From contig NC_039506.1 in NCBI RefSeq assembly GCF_003672135.1, positions 22,166,497 through 22,230,496 of the forward strand: a stretch of 64,000 nucleotides of DNA, given 5' to 3'. The notes beneath the pieces were generated by a model. The model saw nothing but the letters and a program-made list of their open reading frames with translations, had not been told where the DNA came from and ran no database searches. Every line of letters begins with the position of its first letter. Within the stretch, counting starts at the first letter, position 1. The position numbers and the translations under genes were made by a program. Origin of the DNA: Ooceraea biroi (Eukaryota; Arthropoda; Insecta; Hymenoptera; Formicidae). Of the stretch, positions 1 to 12,984 are shown in pieces.

Positions 1-1490
1 GTCTTCATCGGATGCGAAATGCATGATGCCGCGGAAGAAATAAATAACCGCGGCTTCTCTCCCTCGAAACGTAATTTAGATAGCAGTAGACCGGCAGACA
101 ACTACGTGGCGTTCATTTCGCTCCGGTATTCGCGAGAACTCATTTCTCGAAGGAAACGGTGGGAAAATAAGGGGCCATTATTTCCGAGATGGTTATTCAA
201 TGGCATTCAATTACCGCGTGGATCTTGCGTTTTACGTGGATATCGTGTTTTGATGTTCACCGTGCACTTACCCGCTTCGACGTTTCGTGTTGGCGAACTC
301 GGCACGTGTATACCATTTATACAAGCGACAGGTTGGAATTATGATTTTCATTTCTTTATATAAATATCAAGCGAATATCAATGAACGAAATAATGATCTC
401 TGCATAAATCTTGTTCGGAAATTTATATAATAAAACTTTGCTTGTACCAATCTCAATTATGCAAACGAGATGCACCGTATATTTTCTCTTTCTTAATTCA
501 TCATTTTTCTATTTTTAATTCGTCATATAATTTTTTTTATAAGTCTGAAGCGATAGATATCGTGTACAAAGCCATGAGCCTGAGATATTTGAGCTTAGTT
601 AACGATATTTGAAATTCGAACATCAACCATTACAATCGTACAAGTTCGGAGTTGCCGTATTTCTCTTTGAGTATTATAATCTTGCAATGCGTTCGCATTA
701 TGGTTATTAATGTCACCGGAGCTTGCGCAAATCGCCATTTCCACAGATATGAAATCGCGACTCGCAACCGGTCGCTAACGTCTCGAAATGCTTTTTTAGT
801 CTCTGGCCATTACGCGGATAACCGGCCGCTGTCGCGCGATTGAGAAATATCATCTCTGAAATTATCTGGCACGAGCCAGTGTCTGCGATATGGGTTTTGT
901 CGGCGCTCGTAGATAATCGGACGCCATCGAGCTTTTGCGTCTCGGCGGCGGTGGCGCTGGTTTTTTCTCGTTTTTTGTCCGTCCCCATTCTTCTCTTTCT
1001 TTATTATAACGATAACGGCCCGACAGAGAGATGCGGTTAATATGAAGTATCGGCGATGAAGGAACGAGAGAGGAAGAAAGAGAGCACGACAATAAAGAGC
1101 GATGAGAGAGAGAAAGAGGCAGAGGGGAAGTCATCTACCAACACATAGCAAGTTTGGAAAATGGAGAGAAGCAGGGTTGAATGAAGAGCAGAGAGAGAGA
1201 GAGAGAAGGAGAGAAGGGAAAGAGCAGCTCCCGAGGGAGAGACCCGTTGCTGCGAGGGTTTCGAAGTCTCGAGTACCAAAGTCTACCATCCCTTCCACCG
1301 TTAGGTATGGCCCGCCGTCCAATCTTTACAATCCCCGACTACCCGCGATCCCCTTCGGATTTTCACTAATTAATTCCTCGAATTCGCGCGCGGGTTGTCT
1401 TGAATTTGTCGGGGACGTCTGAGGGCGAATCCACCAATCAGTTTGCAAATCGAACCGTCGTAAATGAATAAGGTGCTTGTTAATGACTCA
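1..1490. other. Non-coding stretch with GA-rich tract
   Basis: No coding region is recognised. The short open frames on both strands have no domain, no coherent composition and no splice context. A purine-rich GA tract runs roughly from 1044 to 1250, with an almost pure GA dinucleotide run near 1191-1206. An AT-rich patch lies at about 360-600. Consistent with intronic or intergenic DNA. Confidence 0.6.
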
Positions 1491-1554
1491 CTTGTAATCC
1501 CTATCGGACGTTTACTAGCGCGAGTAACCGATCGGCTCTTCGTTCAATTCGTGG

Positions 1555-1595
1555 ACTTACCTGAAACAAAAAAAGAAGTCAATTAAAAACTGCAA
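1555..1595 (-). promoter_or_regulatory. Candidate recursive splice site (ratchet point)
   Basis: Read on the minus strand, a pyrimidine tract (CTTCTTTTTTTG, then TTTCAG) is followed without any gap by GTAAGT; the junction is between 1561 and 1560. A branch-point-like TTAATTGA lies about 20 nt upstream of the CAG. A strong 3' splice site fused directly to a perfect 5' splice donor is the known signature of zero-length exons used for stepwise removal of very long introns in insects. If the following DNA is instead an exon, it would run to about 1491, where another donor-like GTGAGT occurs, but all three frames there contain stops, so it would be non-coding or a regulated RS-exon. The match is seen directly; splicing use is inferred. 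It implies a minus-strand host gene. Confidence 0.6.
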
Positions 1596-1599
1596 ATCT

Positions 1600-2843
1600 G
1601 CCGCTTGGTATCGAAAATTTTCAGAAGTTTTGTTAATGGTTTGACTATCACTGACTCTCAATGGTAATCACTCATTGGATATTATCGCTGTTTGTAGACT
1701 CTTAGACTCTTAGATTTTTCTAGTAATTACTTAAAGATAATTTTAACAATCTACATTGTTTAAACTATCATAATGATTCGATTGGTTTCATAGAATTCCG
1801 AAACAATTTGTGAAATTCGCGAAAGTATTTTATATACTATGTAGTTCCACTGTATTTAATGAATGCTTTGAATAATTCGTATAGAGTTCATTATCAGCAT
1901 AAAATGGAAGTTTATTGTATTTATCGGTGCAATTTTCAGGTAAAATTCAAATCCAAGTCCCACGGACATCGCAAAACAATTCGTTTCTCTTGTGATGTGC
2001 CTCCTCGTGCCGCATCAGGAGGATCGCAGGATACGAAAGCATGTCGTTACGTCGACTTGCCGGCGCGTTACTCGTTCGCATTTGTGACTGCTGGTTGTTA
2101 ATTCGACAGATCATGACGGAGCGCAACATATCCGATTATAGCCGATAAAATAACGGCGTTTGGTGTGTTTATGGCGTGCGCCAAATTCCGTTACATCGCC
2201 GTGATACGTAAACCGCCGGCGAACGTCGGAAATTACACTATGGCGCCGAACAAAGTACGCAATTAAAGTCATGGTCATTCGAGCCGATCGAAAGCCCATT
2301 TGCCCTCGGTAGCGGAGCCATCGTCGAAAATCCCATTTTTCCTTCTTCCCTCCCTCCGCTCCCTCGCGCACTTTCGCCATCGTTTTACGGCAATTCTCGC
2401 GTTGCGCCATCCCCCCCGCGGTACACTTCGCAGTTTTCACGTGCTGGAAAAAACGGCAAAAAAAAAGAAAAAAAGATAAAACAACAGAAAAGGGTGTGCC
2501 GAGGCTTGTTCGGACCAACCGACCGACAGGCGGAAGAGAAAGCAAGAGAGAGAAAGAGAAAGAGAAGGGCAGCAGGGAGGAGGCAGGGGAAAAGAGCGAC
2601 CACTGTGTGGAGCTCAAATTACGGAGCGGCGTGGACGGAATAATTGAAAGGCATCCTGTCACGAGGAGAGCAAAGGGCCGAGCCAAGTGCAAATTGAACC
2701 AGGAGGATGCTAGAGCCAGAACGCCCAGCGCGCGCGCGCCTATCTGTTTCCGGTGGCCGCGTGCCCGGTACGAAGATGAAAGCGGAATCATTAGATCGTC
2801 AAACTGATATAGCTGACTTGGCGTGTTTGCGGAACGGAGAAAA
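1600..2843. other. Non-coding stretch, partly low complexity
   Basis: No gene is recognised. An AT-rich part (1600-1860) contains a short tandem GACTCTTA repeat near 1697. The 2290-2620 part is strongly strand-asymmetric, pyrimidine-rich to about 2400 and purine-rich from about 2450 to 2600. That asymmetry alone accounts for the 226-codon minus-strand frame over 2111-2791. Confidence 0.55.
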
Positions 2844-2900
2844 TTTTTTTCTCTTTATCTTTTTTCTTTTTTCCCTTTTTTTTCGTTTTTTTTTTGACAG
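2844..2900 (+). promoter_or_regulatory. Possible 3' splice acceptor with long T tract
   Basis: An almost uninterrupted pyrimidine tract of about 53 nt, dominated by T runs, ends in GACAG at 2896-2900 and is followed by ATTTGGTGAACG. This is a textbook-looking plus-strand acceptor, stronger in tract length than any other in the window. However, no coding frame, downstream donor or upstream exon was identified, and the minus-strand signals at 1561 and 63990 point the other way. It may be a chance T-rich repeat next to CAG. Confidence 0.25.
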
Positions 2901-5900
2901 ATTTGGTGAACGTCCCGTGCGTATCTGCTAAAATGCTAGATTTATTGTCCAACAGTGGTTTCGATGCGAGACGATTTGTTTCGTGATTCCAGTGAGACGG
3001 ATCGCGCTGTTGCCACCGCGGATGAAATCCTACTAGCGTGTACGTACACGCGTGTAAATTATGTATGCTTCGCGCGCGATCGTATGCCGGAAATAGTAAT
3101 TATCACGTGCTCGTGCACCGCATTTTTCGCCAGCATTTCGCTGTTACGTTGCGAGAGAACCGCTATTACATTCTCGAAACGAAGAAGATAGAGGTGCCTA
3201 CGTCGAGATGTATGTGCCACTGATTATTACGCGGTAACGGCGGTGCCCACGGCGTTTCGTCACCGTCATAACGCAATCCAGGAAATTTTTTTCATCCGAC
3301 GTCTGCGTGCCCACCTCCTGTTAAGCGGATATTATTATTTCCACGTTCCTCCTCCTTTTCTCACTTCTTTCTCTCTCTCTTTCGCTCTCACCGCACGTAG
3401 TCGGCCGCTTTTCCCGTTGCGATGGTACTCCAACCTTCTCGCGAGTGTTGCTCTCCTCGCTTGACGCTGTTGCCGACCGAGATTCTAATTAAAAAATTAG
3501 TGTTAATTACGACAGACACGCGGCCGGCGCGCGTGCAGCGCGCGACGCATCGCGCGCACGGTGACCGTCAGTATGCGAGAAAGGAAGCGTCCAGCCGGGA
3601 AACTCGACAAATGTATTTTAATCAACGCTTCGTCAGCTCTACCTCGCTCGGTGTTGTTTGGCGTTATGCGTAAAGGCAAACGAAGGATACCCAAAAGATA
3701 AGAGGATTTTCGTCATTGCTCTATCTTGCCGCGAATTTTCGCGAACTTTATTCTTCGTCTTTTTTCTATGCGATTTCATTTTTACTAAATATATATGAGT
3801 ATAGAAAATACTGATATATTAAATTAATGTAATAGTAAATTAAATTAATAAGATAATTTATCAGTTTTGGCTTCTGAGTTGTAGACTTGTTCTGACGTTT
3901 CGTAGATATTTCAGTTTACAATTTCAGTCATTCCATATTATCAAGAAAAGAATCTGATACAAAATGACAAAACCCTAATCCGCACGCCAAGCGAAAACTT
4001 CAAATTTGTGATGAGATAATTATGACATTGGCATGAATCAGTATCTCTGTATCTCTCTCTCATAAACACTTCCTTTGTCCATCAATTTTTCTTCGTCCAA
4101 CTGTGAATCAGTTCTAGAGACACGATAGTGTCTCGCGCCAAGTTCACGCGCGTAATTGTCGTGTCTCATTCCCTTGACTTTTGCGATTCGATCAAGTAAT
4201 CCAAGCAACGTGTGACTTGGCGTCTTTTTCCCTTTTCATGGAAAAGATAAGTTTTGTACGGATATGCTAAACTTATAACAATAAAAAAAGGTGCCACTAC
4301 GATTTGTTAGATAAATATAATATATTCAATGTACAGTCACTCACTAGCATCTCGTTTGGTATACATATAATGATTATTCTCGAATCTCAAAAATGTTTGC
4401 CCAAAGTGCTGTTATTGAAAGGTTTTCACCTTTCCACCTTACATAAATCGGCTAAAACAAAAAAAATGAATTGATTTTTGCATTAGTACACGTTATTATG
4501 TACAGTGGATATGCAGAACGCAGAATAATCCAGTTTATATATTACAATCTTATACCTTCCTCAATATAATATAATCTGTCATTCTCGCAAATGATTATAC
4601 TATAAGTTTCTTCTCTCAATTCTCTACCCTCCCAAAAAATCGGTTCGTTTAGTTCTCCTTTTGCCTCATATAGTCTTCACTATCAAGATTATATTCTTGG
4701 AACTTTGATACTTACGTAGTAAGTTACGAAAGCACATATCGGTAATAAATTTCGTGTCTCGCTCGCGTAGCTCGTGCACTATGGCGATATATCATAGGAC
4801 TAATATTTTCATTGAGTATCTACGTTTATCCTTCCGAGTCATTAATTACCGCAACGAGCTTACGTAGGTAGGGTATCGATCGGCGAAGGAAAGCCCCGAT
4901 AAGCTCGGCGTGGCCGACTCGGGGCGACGACGTTCCGGCAATCGCTCCGACGCTCAAGGGCGAATCGCGCGAGGGTGGAGGCCTCGCCAAGGCTACGGGC
5001 AAGGAACAAAAAAGTCCATCTCCGCGTGACCCTAATTTAGCGCAGGCTATAACGTCAAACGTGAGTTCTCGCGCCTCTTTTCGTCGTCTGCTTCGTGACC
5101 AGTGCGATCGATGCCAGAAGGGGCAACGTACGTTTGTGCCGCTCGCAATAACGGGAGAGACCAGCGGGATGGCGATCGGCGGATTAATTACGCCGGAAAG
5201 TGGCGCGAAACTAGCCGAACAATTTGAAACTGCTCGCCGGTGAATTTTTTCGCGGATCCTGCCGACGCGTCGGTTATTAGATCGAATTAAAAAGTTCGAT
5301 CTCGCGGTGTCACAGCCGGATAACAACTTATCCTTTCGACCGCTCTCGCTGTCGTCGACGCAAATGTACTGTTGTTCTATCGCTCGCTCGCTCGGAAACG
5401 CGCATATACGTTTGCGCAGTTTGCAGTCGCTCGTTCGGCGTTCATTTTGAAAGTCCTATGCATGCAGTTCGCGCGTCAGTCACGCACATTGTTTATCGTC
5501 ATTTCATGATGCGGTTTCATTTTCTTCGTTCACGCGCGAGAGACGATCTTTATTGCTCGGTTTATATTTTAGGACTGATCAGAACCGAACAATGAAGAAC
5601 AGCTTTCGGATGAGCAACTTAGTTGAGACGTGATCGAAACGGAATGCCTATTTGGTGTAATTTGTAATAATCGCTGCGCGTCACGCGAGAGATGATCCAC
5701 GAGCACTTTGCTTGTCGAAGAAGATGGTTGTTGGTCGCGGAAGATGGGAGACAGAAGGAATTCCTCGGCACTAGTGCCATCGGCATTTCAAGGGTACACT
5801 CGACATCTTAACCCCCGTCTCTTGAACCTTCGTAACCTGATCTCGTAGTGTATCCACGAGGAATCGATCCGTCAGTTAACGGTCTTAACTACCCTCGATC

Positions 5901-8685
5901 GCCACAGTCTCGCGCGTCTCTCCTTTTTCTATCTTTTTCTACGGACTCACTTGGTGGAGGAAAGAGAGTTTTTTTGTCTCCCGTTCTCTGTGTCCTTGTC
6001 AGTCTCGTCGTCCCCCTGCGAGCGCCATGATTTAAATACGCAACCGGCGCGCCGGCCGGTTATCCAGGATAAATCTCGGAGATCCCAGGAGAGACGAAAA
6101 GCCTCGGAGCTTAATTGAGTATTTCTCTATCCTTTTCCTTCATCCGTTTTTCATTCCGCGCCTACTCTCCACTTCCGGCTTGATGAATCTGATTTGAACC
6201 TTCAACCGCGTAAACAATTGCTGTTATACGCAGTCTCGTTGCCTCTCATGATTCTAGTTCTCCCGAAATCGCTTGTCGATCAAAAATTGTTTCTGCACTC
6301 TTTATAAAGTTGTCAGTCTTGTAAAATTTTTATGATTGATAAAGATTTTTCGTGAAAACTATACCACTAAAACAGAATACAGGATTTGGGGGCGGTTTGA
6401 GATCCGTTGGTGATCGCTGAACAGCGTTCAAAATTGATATCAAATGACGATCAGTTTATGAACGATAAATGGAGAACTGATACGAGGCTTCTACCTTCAT
6501 GCGAGTATCAACTGCGATGCACATCATACTGGCGATCAATGGGTGCACCACGAGAATCATAACCGCACCCAAAATCATTAGGGGATCGGAAACTGATTAA
6601 GGGGAGAGGAGTTAAGCCCGGATCAAGCGTATGAAAGAGTCACGGTGGTCCCTCATTGTCGAGCCGACCTATTCATTTGGCGCATTATCCGCTTGGATCA
6701 CGTGTGGCTGATACTCATCTATAATTTCGCGCCTGCTGGCATGGCTAGCGTCTCTGCTCTAGCAGAATCTAACGTTCTTATTCGCATGAATGTTTTTTGT
6801 GTTTTGCTTTTTAATAGTATCTTTTTTTTGTCCAGGCGAAATATATCTTTCTCTATTATGTTTCTTATAATATAAAATATATTTTTAATGTAATTGATAT
6901 TAATGGAATAAAACATATCAGATCCATAAATAAAATTTAGCTTATTAATTAATAATGAAATTTTCCTTTAAACCGCATGTCTTTTGTAATGTATTATATA
7001 CATATACAGTACTACAGTACATATACAGTATTGCGATGCGACGATTTAATTTGACGAGGGTCCGAGCGGTGCCGATTTACAATTAGGCAGAACGTTACTC
7101 GGGTAATCCTCGGGTATATCGGACGTACCCACGCCCCACGACAAAAAGCATTCCCAACTACGAAACAAACGTAGGGGTGAGCTGCGTTCTGAGGCAGTCC
7201 CGATTTCCCGGGACATATGCACTGTAGAACTGCGTTGAGTAATTGTTGCGATTTATCAAAACGATATGTCAAGACCGTATTAAGGGCGGTCAGCTGGCTC
7301 ATAATCTTCGTAGGAACGTCGAGGGATGACGGGGCACTGACAAAAAAATCGATCTCGCCGGGGGATATGGGACTAGTTCCCTCCTCTTGGTATACTTTTT
7401 TTTAAAGAAGTAGCACGGTGTAATTTTTCTTTAAGCACTAACTCCTTGTTTGGTGAAGGCTTTTCGCAAAAAATAAGTACAGCGATACAACGCGCACCTG
7501 AATTCGATGTTTTTTCGATGGTTTAAAGCCAAGTAGATGAAACGAGCCAATTAGGAGCGTACGATAAATAGGACGATATAATTTTCAACAATAAAGTTAA
7601 TGATTATAATTGTAATATAATATGTAACTAATTATGAGCACCATGATTAATATATTACATTAATAGTAATAATATAATATGACCTTACGATGATTAATAA
7701 ATAGATATTTGTTAATTTTTAACCATCTTGCAGTAGATATTAATTTCATCATTGAAAAATAATTATGTAGCTCATTATCCGCGAATTACCGTGATTTTCT
7801 TCACGTATGGTTATTAAGAGACTTTTCGCACGGATTAGTACGTTTCCAAGTTGACGATTAATCTGCTTACATCGCGGACGGATAATATCGATTAAAGCTG
7901 AGCGCAATAAATAAAACTACGTAAATAAAAGTTGAGCGCGCGCGTGATAAATAAAATAAAATAAAAATAAGTAAATCCAACAATTAACAGATGCATGAAA
8001 TATTTGCATTATTACAAGCGAAATACATCGACTAGTCGCAAGGGAATGATGTAAAATCGTACGGTTAACGTACGCTGCTCCATTAATGCGTTCGTTTTGA
8101 AAATACACCTGACTATCCCTCGGGTATAAGTAAAATGTAAACGTAGACGTGTCTGTGGATCTGTTATATTCCGCGCTTAATGCAATGGCTGTAAAATTAC
8201 TCTCTCGCTTTGAAAGAACATCGCATTAATGCAGTTCTCTGTACGCGCACGTTTCCTATCTCCTTATAGGAAGCACTAATCAAAACGTGCTGCTGTGCAC
8301 CGGAACCGATTAATCCGCCATTTAATTCCATGCCATGTTCGCCTCGCCCGACTCCGCACACGAAGTCGATTCGTCACGAAAATTATCCCGAGCTCAGCCC
8401 TTGAAAGGCCGAGCCGTCTCTACCGCCGCGGCGCGCCGTAGATTCTAGTAGCGGAGACCAAAGGGAAGAACGGGGTGAGTGGCGATGATTCGTGCGGGGT
8501 GCCTCGGCTAGAGCTAGGGTGGCTTTCTGTCAAAGTGACCGGTTGTAACTCGGCTCCGCTATCAGCTGGCTATCATCCTGGGCTTGCATTCACGAACGAA
8601 AGCAGAATGTATTCGAGTGGCTCTATGACCACCTTGGGAATAGTCGCTTTCGTGGTAGCATGTACGGGGATGCTGTGTACCCTTT
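2901..8685. other. Non-coding stretch, no gene seen
   Basis: Nothing coding can be supported. AT-rich blocks (3780-4000, 4280-4640, 6780-7030, 7560-7760) alternate with GC-balanced blocks (4830-5460, 7040-7400, 8300-8600). The 4826-5326 block carries a 166-codon minus-strand frame with no recognisable motif; a chance frame is the simplest reading. CTCG repeats occur near 5380. Confidence 0.5.
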
Positions 8686-8790
8686 CTCGACGGTACGTAC
8701 ATACGTGTACGTAACACCCTCGACGTAAGTCTGCGTACGTACGTACGTATGTAGTATGTACGCACGTACATACGTATATATGCGAAGCCT
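8686..8790. repeat. TACG/TACA-type microsatellite
   Basis: A run of ACGT- and TACG-type tetranucleotides with interspersed TACA and TATG units (for example GCGTACGTACGTACGTATG near 8731). It is imperfect, palindromic by nature, and generates the Tyr/Val/Arg-rich spurious frames on the minus strand. Confidence 0.8.
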
Positions 8791-9082
8791 CGCCACGGGA
8801 TGCGACTCGGTCGCTCCCTTCTGATTGCACGTACGTGATACGCGTGCGTTATATGCGAGCGACGACTTGGCTTTCGAGAACCGCGTTAAAAGCGAGTTTC
8901 AAGGGTGTGATATCGCAACTCTGTCGAGGCATCGATGGTGCTCTTTGATTCTCGAATCTACTCGGAGAGTACTCGTATGGTGAGAATTTTTAATTTTTTA
9001 ACATTTACTAATTTATTTAGATTATTACATTTATACATTTATTATATAACATTTATTAGTAATTTTTCTTATTATATATTAA

Positions 9083-9343
9083 TGTATGCAAATTAAACCA
9101 TCTTTGTTATTTTATTTTAATCATAAAAGAAAAACCAAGAGACCAGATAAAGATCCAGCTGCTCCTATTGATACAAGTGAATCATTTATAGACAAATTAT
9201 TAGAGGAGCAACAAAGTGTATCTACTGATCCTGCGATAGAATCAAAATTAATATTCAATCAAGTGATGTATCCTGGTGATAAGGCAGATAATAATATAAA
9301 TAAAACTGGCAATATAAATTTGCGTTTCTCTTTAATAAAGTGA
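9083..9343 (+). CDS. Unrecognised AT-rich small ORF or exon fragment
   Basis: An open frame of about 86 codons between TAA at 9080-9082 and TGA at 9341-9343, in AT-rich DNA where stops should be frequent. From about residue 13 the translation is hydrophilic and protein-like, with a basic start (HKRKTKRPDKD) followed by an acidic, Ser/Thr-containing segment (SESFIDKLLEEQQ) and DPAIESKLIFNQ. A T-rich stretch ending TCATAAAAG lies just before the basic part and could be a weak acceptor. No family is recognised. It could be a real 3'-terminal exon, a decayed gene or transposon fragment, or chance; the length alone is not decisive. Confidence 0.28.
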   Translation, partial: CMQIKPSLLFYFNHKRKTKRPDKDPAAPIDTSESFIDKLLEEQQSVSTDPAIESKLIFNQVMYPGDKADNNINKTGNINLRFSLIK

Positions 9344-9349
9344 ACTGAA

Positions 9350-12300
9350 ATGTTCATGGAATCGTCGGAACCAAAGTAACAAAAAACGCAATTTCGATCA
9401 GGAAATCAAATTCAGTTATAATTACCAACACAGTTAAATTTGAAATTTCAAAGATTTTGCACATCTTTAACTTTCAAAAATCGGTATGGATTCGTAAAGT
9501 TGACGAGCGATCTCATTGATTTCTTTCTTCGATAAGAATTTACACAAAGAACGAGAGATTGGATTACTGTAATGAAGAATTATGTATGTGATGACGCGTA
9601 AATGGACGCATTTAATCGAGCGTGAATACGTGCCTACGCGATATGCATACATTGCGCAGAAACCCGCGACCCATGAAACGTATGTCAAAGGAAGGTTTTC
9701 AGGGATACGCTGGACATAGGCACGCTAGAATGTTGTGATTACGAGTCCGCATATAATAGTAACGATTTGAATAACGATGCCGTCAAACGATAAAGCTCTG
9801 TGCGCGCAACGCATGCGACAACGATCGTTGCCGGCGCATACGGTGCATCGATCAAATATTACAGCGCTTAAACTGAGCCGCAGTCATTAATGTTTCAAAT
9901 TATTTATTTAACGAACCGTACACATTGCCGAATGGCGGATGTCGCGCGCTATTGGAAATGTCATGTTATGAGGCACAGCCGGATAAACGGAACCGCAAAC
10001 TCGAAATTTAGTCTTTTTACAAAAATAGCTCGAGGCTCGCGTATATTTTTCAAGCGCAGTTATTCGCATAAGCTGTTTACGGTGCCGTGGTGCGTTTGCC
10101 AGATTTACCATATATACATTCAGCGGATACGTAATCTCAGCGGAAAAAAAGATCTATCGTACGTTTTGGCTTTCGAGGAGACCGTTGATTAAACCACGTG
10201 GGTTTTATGAATGAGCGCGCAAAATGAACGCGATGCAGCGAGTATATCGAGGCGCGCGCTGCAAGGACCAAAACAGGATTTGTGCTATTTCATGCGATTT
10301 ATTTTTCGTGAGCAATTCAATGGGCGCCGCTAATATCGTGAATTGAAATCATTTTGATTGCGTCGTTACGCATACTGTGCGTTTATACGCGCCCGTTGAA
10401 AGCGCAGTGACGATAACCGCCGGTCACCGGCGTGAATATGCATGGCTAAAAATTTGCACGTGCGAATCGATAATTGAATTCGCCATTCTCTGCGGCACCA
10501 CAGACGGAGACGCAAAAAAGTGCGGCCGATCCGTCGATTTTGCGTGACTTCTTCTCCCGTATAATTCTACCACTTTTACTGATTCGCGTTATATTTCGTT
10601 CCTCTTTCAAAACAGCGTCGCGTATTTTTGTCAGGAATATCGCTTACGTGTACTAGGATTTTATGACAAGTTTGCAGTCAATTTCTCTCAAAAGCTTTGA
10701 GAAATACCATTTTGCTATCACTCTCTTCCTCTATCACTCTCTCGTCGCGCATTTTTATTATCAATATGTATGAGTAACTCAGCCTCGAGTTAGCTTTAGA
10801 TTAACGGATAGTTTAATTCAAATTAAAAAATCTATGGCCTCGTTAAATGTTCATGTCTTTTCTGGCATCAAAATTGTTTTCTTCTAGATATCGAAGAATT
10901 TTCTACCTATCAATATCACTTTATTGAAACAAGTTGTTTATCTCATTCTCTATCCCTGATAAAACGGTATTCGATAAATCATTGCGACATGAAATTTCGA
11001 TTGACCGAATGCACAAGGAAGTATAACCTCTGCTCGGGTACTTTGTATTTTGCACGCGGTGAGGAGTTTAGGGTCATTCGAGGGTAAGCTTTTCCTAGCG
11101 GGGCCATTTCTACGAGTTACGGGCGCGCAGTCTTGAAAATCTCGCTTAAGGGATTCGTCCGGGTTAGAATCGTAAACGCGTGAAGGATCCCTCGACCATA
11201 GGGACGGACCCTAGAAACGATCGTAGGTAGACAGGAGATAAGGGACAGAGGGTGGCTCCGGGCTAACCTCCCCCTCATCCCATCCCATCCGTCCGTCTCT
11301 TGATTTATTTAATTTCGTTCCCCGATTTGTAGGAGATTGCGTGCCTCGATATCGCTCGGCGATCGAAGTGCTCCGATAAGTCGAACGCGCTGTGCGCAGA
11401 AACCTGATACGTTACGGAATCAATCATACTTCTAAAATTACCGCTTGACGCATGAAGTTTCGCGTTGCGATGTGGAAAACAAATATTGCTATTCAATTTC
11501 GTAGAGTCGATGCCATTGTATACGGCGTGGGCCAGCAAGTCCGTTACCGCTTGAAATTTCTACAATATTTCTTAATAAGTTCGAGAAATAAGTTGCAAAC
11601 TACGTTTGTTCGATCCAGGAGGGGAACATCGAGTAGCGACGTTCGAGTAGCGAGTAGTTCGTTCCCTCTTTTTTTTCTTCCCATTAACTTTTGCTTTTCT
11701 TCCCAGCTTTCTACTTTTATTATTTCTGCCTCCTTCTCCCCTTTTTTACCCGTATTATTTGAACTGTATTCGCTTCCACTTGAGATTTGCTTTTCAGAAA
11801 TTCTTTTCGAAATTTGCTGAATGAGAACTGACAGTGATTTCTGTACATAACGAAGCGAAAAATAATAACGTCAGTTTGACACATAACTCAATGACTCGTG
11901 CAATCGAGTTTTTCGAACCGTTCATAATGATGTGCGGCGCGAGACGGGTCGAATCAAGAGCGGGATTTAGTTGGCGCAATTAAATTCCGCGATCACGTAT
12001 GACGGCCAAGCGCTATCGTCCGCGAGCAGTGCCCGAATATTTATATACGAAATAGTTCAGTTACCTTTAATTACATTGTCGCTAACCGGAAGGAACGTGC
12101 CGGAGTTCAACCGCGCTTATTTCACATTCGTGCCATAAACAATTCATACACGTCAATTCACGATATCTCGCGAGCACGATCTCGCGATAACGAGATTATC
12201 ATGATCGAACTGACAACCCGAACCGTGCCCGATACGTGGCTCCGCGTGGAGGACAAGGATGCTCGCCTCGTGCAATCTTAACAAGTAATAATATCCAGAG

Positions 12301-12600
12301 CCGGATAACCAGCTTCGGTTGACGCATCGTCGGAACACGGATCGATGGAAGCTCCTGAAGAGTAGGTTCTACACTCGTTTCTCGCTCGAACAATGTGGCA
12401 ACGCGCGTGCTCCGCTCGGCTCCGACTCTGGTCGGCTTTTAGCCACAGACGTTCTCGGCAAGCGGAGGAAAAAAGCTCGGACGACGCTAACTCGGACCGT
12501 GCCGGGGAGTTTCACTTTTAATTAATTGAATTCCATAATCTAATCTGGCTTCCGCACGAGTGTTCATAGCGTGGTGGCCCCGTCGCTGGAAACCCGCACG
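9350..12600. other. Non-coding stretch, no gene seen
   Basis: Balanced-composition DNA with short random frames on both strands. No domain, RNA gene or mobile element is recognised. AT-rich patches lie near 9400-9470 and 10780-10950. Confidence 0.5.
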
Positions 12601-12609
12601 TTCGCAAAT

Positions 12610-12685
12610 GAACTACGACGCATACACGTACACGCATTCAGACACATGTATGTACGCACGCATGTACGAGCACATGCAGACAGGG
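12610..12685. repeat. Imperfect CA/TG-rich repeat
   Basis: A mosaic of ACAC, CATG, TACG and GCACGCATG units, related in style to the arrays near 8700 and 43500. The small overlapping frames here are products of the repeat. Confidence 0.6.
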
Positions 12686-12984
12686 ATCGTCGGGATGCGG
12701 TGCATTCAAATGGCATCGTCAATAAGCCGGCCAGTCGATTTTCTATCCCAATAAGGTCACGATAAAAGGCATTGAAAAAGACTTTTAGGGTGGCCAAAAT
12801 AATTATATGAACTGTTTAGTGATGGTAACAGTACTGATGTAAATTAAGAATCTTTATATAATAATCATTTTGTACATTACATTTCATAATGAAGTTCATT
12901 TTTAAATTTCATTTATTTTAATGCTTTTTTGTCCGATGCATTAATGCGAGAGTGCTTTTTATATTCGAATCGGGATGGAGGGTT

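Noticed and set aside
2111..2791. 226-codon minus-strand open frame
   Set aside because: Strongly pyrimidine/purine-biased low-complexity DNA keeps the frame open; the Ser/Phe/Leu-rich translation has no motif.
4826..5326. 166-codon minus-strand frame
   Set aside because: No recognisable motif, overlaps a plus-strand frame, composition alone can explain it.
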